Part shown: piece by piece, positions 7,601 to 8,273 of the stretch
Position numbering within the stretch: the stretch's first letter is position 1
Layout: each line of letters begins with the position of its first letter
Source of the DNA: Conexibacter sp.
GTDB taxonomy: Bacteria > Actinomycetota > Thermoleophilia > Solirubrobacterales > Solirubrobacteraceae
Reading direction: 5' to 3'
DNA: 8,273 nucleotides
Assembly (NCBI GenBank): GCA_025964055.1
Contig: JAOPZP010000589.1
Coordinates: 1 to 8,273 of the forward strand
Translations under genes and position numbers: made by a program
Notes under the pieces: model-generated
Database searches by the model: none
What the model was told of the DNA's origin: nothing
Seen by the model: the letters and a program-made list of their open reading frames with translations, nothing else

Positions 7601-8039
7601 GCGTCAAGATGAGCAGCATTCCCCCGTCGTCATCGTACGCGGGGAAGAGGTCCGCGGTCGCGCGGGCCGGCAGATCGCCCTCCGCGTTGACCTCCACCGG
7701 CTGGCGCAGCTTGCGCACGCCCCACTCCAGGACGGTGCCGACGGGATCGTCGCCGTCGCCGAAGCGCAGGCCGAGCACGTCGCCCACCGGGCGGCCGATG
7801 ACCTTCTGGTCGTCGAGGCCGGTGAGCTCGAAGGACCCGCGGCCGCAGGCGATCACGTTGCCATGCTGGTCGCAGGCGAAGAACGCCGCATCGGGTGCGG
7901 GGTAGTAGTCGTCGAGCAGCTCGAAGAGGAACCCGAAGCCGCACTTCGCGCAGCCTCGCGCCTGACGGCGGAAGCCGGCGTTGCGCTCGGATTCGGTGGT
8001 TCGGTTGCCGCAGTTGGGACAGATGAAGAGATGGGCCAT
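7590..8039 (-). CDS. Zinc-ribbon plus PAS-like domain protein, function unknown
   Basis: This 149-aa soluble protein has two parts. Residues 1-35 form a zinc ribbon with paired cysteines C7-x2-C10 (CPNC) and C30-x2-C33 (CAKC). Residues about 48-148 look like a PAS sensor domain: AAFFACDQHGNVIACGRGSFELTGL (51-75), then IGRPVGDVLGL (81-91) matching the usual G-x-x-x-x-D-x-L step, followed by alternating hydrophobic strands to DGGMLLILTPDK. No histidine kinase, cyclase, helix-turn-helix or other output domain follows. No membrane segment or signal peptide is seen, so it is probably cytosolic. The zinc ribbon may bind a protein or nucleic acid while the PAS part senses a ligand or redox state; this is inference. 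The ATG at 8039 was chosen because recognisable sequence begins there; a longer in-frame reading to 8231 is Arg/Gly-rich and unlike a real N-terminus. It lacks a Shine-Dalgarno sequence. It is the first gene of the predicted secDF-recJ-rel unit, where yajC is often found. Confidence 0.88.
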   Translation of the reverse strand: MAHLFICPNCGNRTTESERNAGFRRQARGCAKCGFGFLFELLDDYYPAPDAAFFACDQHGNVIACGRGSFELTGLDDQKVIGRPVGDVLGLRFGDGDDPVGTVLEWGVRKLRQPVEVNAEGDLPARATADLFPAYDDDGGMLLILTPDK

Positions 8040-8052
8040 CGTTTCGCACGTC

Positions 8053-8058
8053 AGGGTA
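8053..8058 (-). promoter_or_regulatory. Candidate -10 box for the minus-strand operon
   Basis: TACCCT on the minus strand fits the TAnnnT pattern of actinobacterial housekeeping promoters. It lies 13 nt before the ATG at 8039, so transcription would begin only about 5 nt upstream. That gives a near-leaderless mRNA and would explain the missing Shine-Dalgarno sequence. A TTGTCA lies upstream (8085-8080), but at 21 nt the spacing is too long for a normal -35. Prediction only. Confidence 0.35.
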
Positions 8059-8125
8059 GTCGGGCGGCCCTCGTGGTTCGCTGACAACCGGCACGACCCT
8101 TCATCCAGGCTCAACACGACGGTGC

Positions 8126-8146
8126 CCCGCGGAGTCCTCCCGCGGG
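8126..8146. repeat. GC-rich inverted repeat in the divergent intergenic region
   Basis: CCCGCGG (8126-8132) pairs perfectly with CCGCGGG (8140-8146) across a 7-nt loop. It sits near the middle of the 174-nt region between the two divergent genes. A 10-bp palindrome CGTCCGGACG follows at 8158-8167 and overlaps GGACGTCC at 8163-8170. The position fits a shared operator or a transcription barrier, but such repeats are common in DNA this GC-rich. Confidence 0.4.
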
Positions 8147-8200
8147 TCCGCCGAGACCGTCCGGACGTCCACCATGAGGCCGTGGCGCCGGGCCCTCTGG

Positions 8201-8206
8201 TAGACC
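8201..8206 (+). promoter_or_regulatory. Candidate -10 box for the plus-strand gene at 8214
   Basis: TAGACC lies 7 nt before the ATG at 8214, the distance expected when transcription starts at or next to the start codon (leaderless mRNA). The last base is C, not the preferred T, and no clear -35 is seen. No Shine-Dalgarno sequence is present. Weak prediction. Confidence 0.25.
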
Positions 8207-8213
8207 CCGCGCC

Positions 8214-8273
8214 ATGGAAAGCTCCGGCCACGGGCCCGCAGAGCCCGAGGTGCCCCTGGCCGACGCCGCGATC
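8214..8273 (+). CDS. Start of a divergent plus-strand gene, product unknown (only 20 codons in window)
   Basis: An ATG at 8214 opens a frame without stops to the window end. The visible N-terminus begins MESSGHGPAEPEVP and is Pro/Glu/Ala-rich and hydrophilic, like a disordered leader, with no signal peptide or known motif. The third positions are mostly G or C, matching the real genes here. No function can be assigned from 20 residues, and whether it is a gene is inferred only from the open frame, the promoter-like box just upstream and the divergent layout. Confidence 0.45.
   Translation, partial: MESSGHGPAEPEVPLADAAI

Noticed and set aside
114..8084. Long plus-strand open frames opposite the real genes (114-1976, 2060-4342, 4626-8084)
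   Set aside because: They are antisense to well-recognised Rel, RecJ and SecDF. Their translations are Arg/Asp/Leu/Val-rich low-complexity without domain motifs, as expected for frames opposite GC-rich genes with biased third positions.
8040..8231. Extension of the zinc-ribbon/PAS protein upstream to 8231
   Set aside because: The added residues are Arg/Gly/Thr-rich, cross the divergent promoter region and overlap the plus-strand start. The zinc ribbon begins immediately after the ATG at 8039.

Overview
The window is very GC-rich bacterial chromosome with strong G/C bias at third codon positions. Gene content and order (a secD-secF fusion, recJ and a bifunctional rel together) point to a high-GC actinobacterium. 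I lean towards Thermoleophilia/Solirubrobacterales, but this rests on composition and protein style, not on a marker gene. Nothing suggests a mobile element, prophage or CRISPR array, and no tRNA or rRNA gene was recognised.

Nearly everything lies on the minus strand, so it reads from the right end to the left. In transcription order: (1) a 149-aa protein with a four-cysteine zinc ribbon followed by a PAS-like domain (8039-7590); (2) a 976-aa SecDF fusion, the proton-driven accessory motor of the Sec translocase (7541-4611); (3) a 90-aa multi-pass membrane protein resembling the GlsB/YeaQ group, whose start codon shares one base with the secDF stop (4611-4339); (4) an 838-aa RecJ single-strand exonuclease with a long C-terminal extension (4237-1721); (5) the first 587 codons of a bifunctional (p)ppGpp synthetase/hydrolase, Rel, which runs off the left edge (1763-1). 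The rel start lies 43 nt inside recJ. Gaps are 48 nt, a 1-nt overlap, 101 nt and a 43-nt overlap, so one transcription unit starting near 8045 is likely. At the right edge a divergent plus-strand gene begins at 8214, and only 20 codons are visible. The 174-nt divergent region holds a GC-rich stem-loop, small palindromes and two -10-like boxes very close to the start codons.

Functionally this is the known neighbourhood that links protein export (secD/secF), DNA repair (recJ) and the stringent response (rel), seen in Firmicutes and partly in Actinobacteria. What differs is that the usual yajC before secD is not seen and a zinc-ribbon/PAS protein stands there instead. apt, often next to rel, is absent between recJ and rel. 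A small glycine-rich membrane protein is translationally coupled to secDF. I saw no wholly new system. The best candidate for novelty is the zinc-ribbon/PAS protein heading an export/repair/stringent-response operon.
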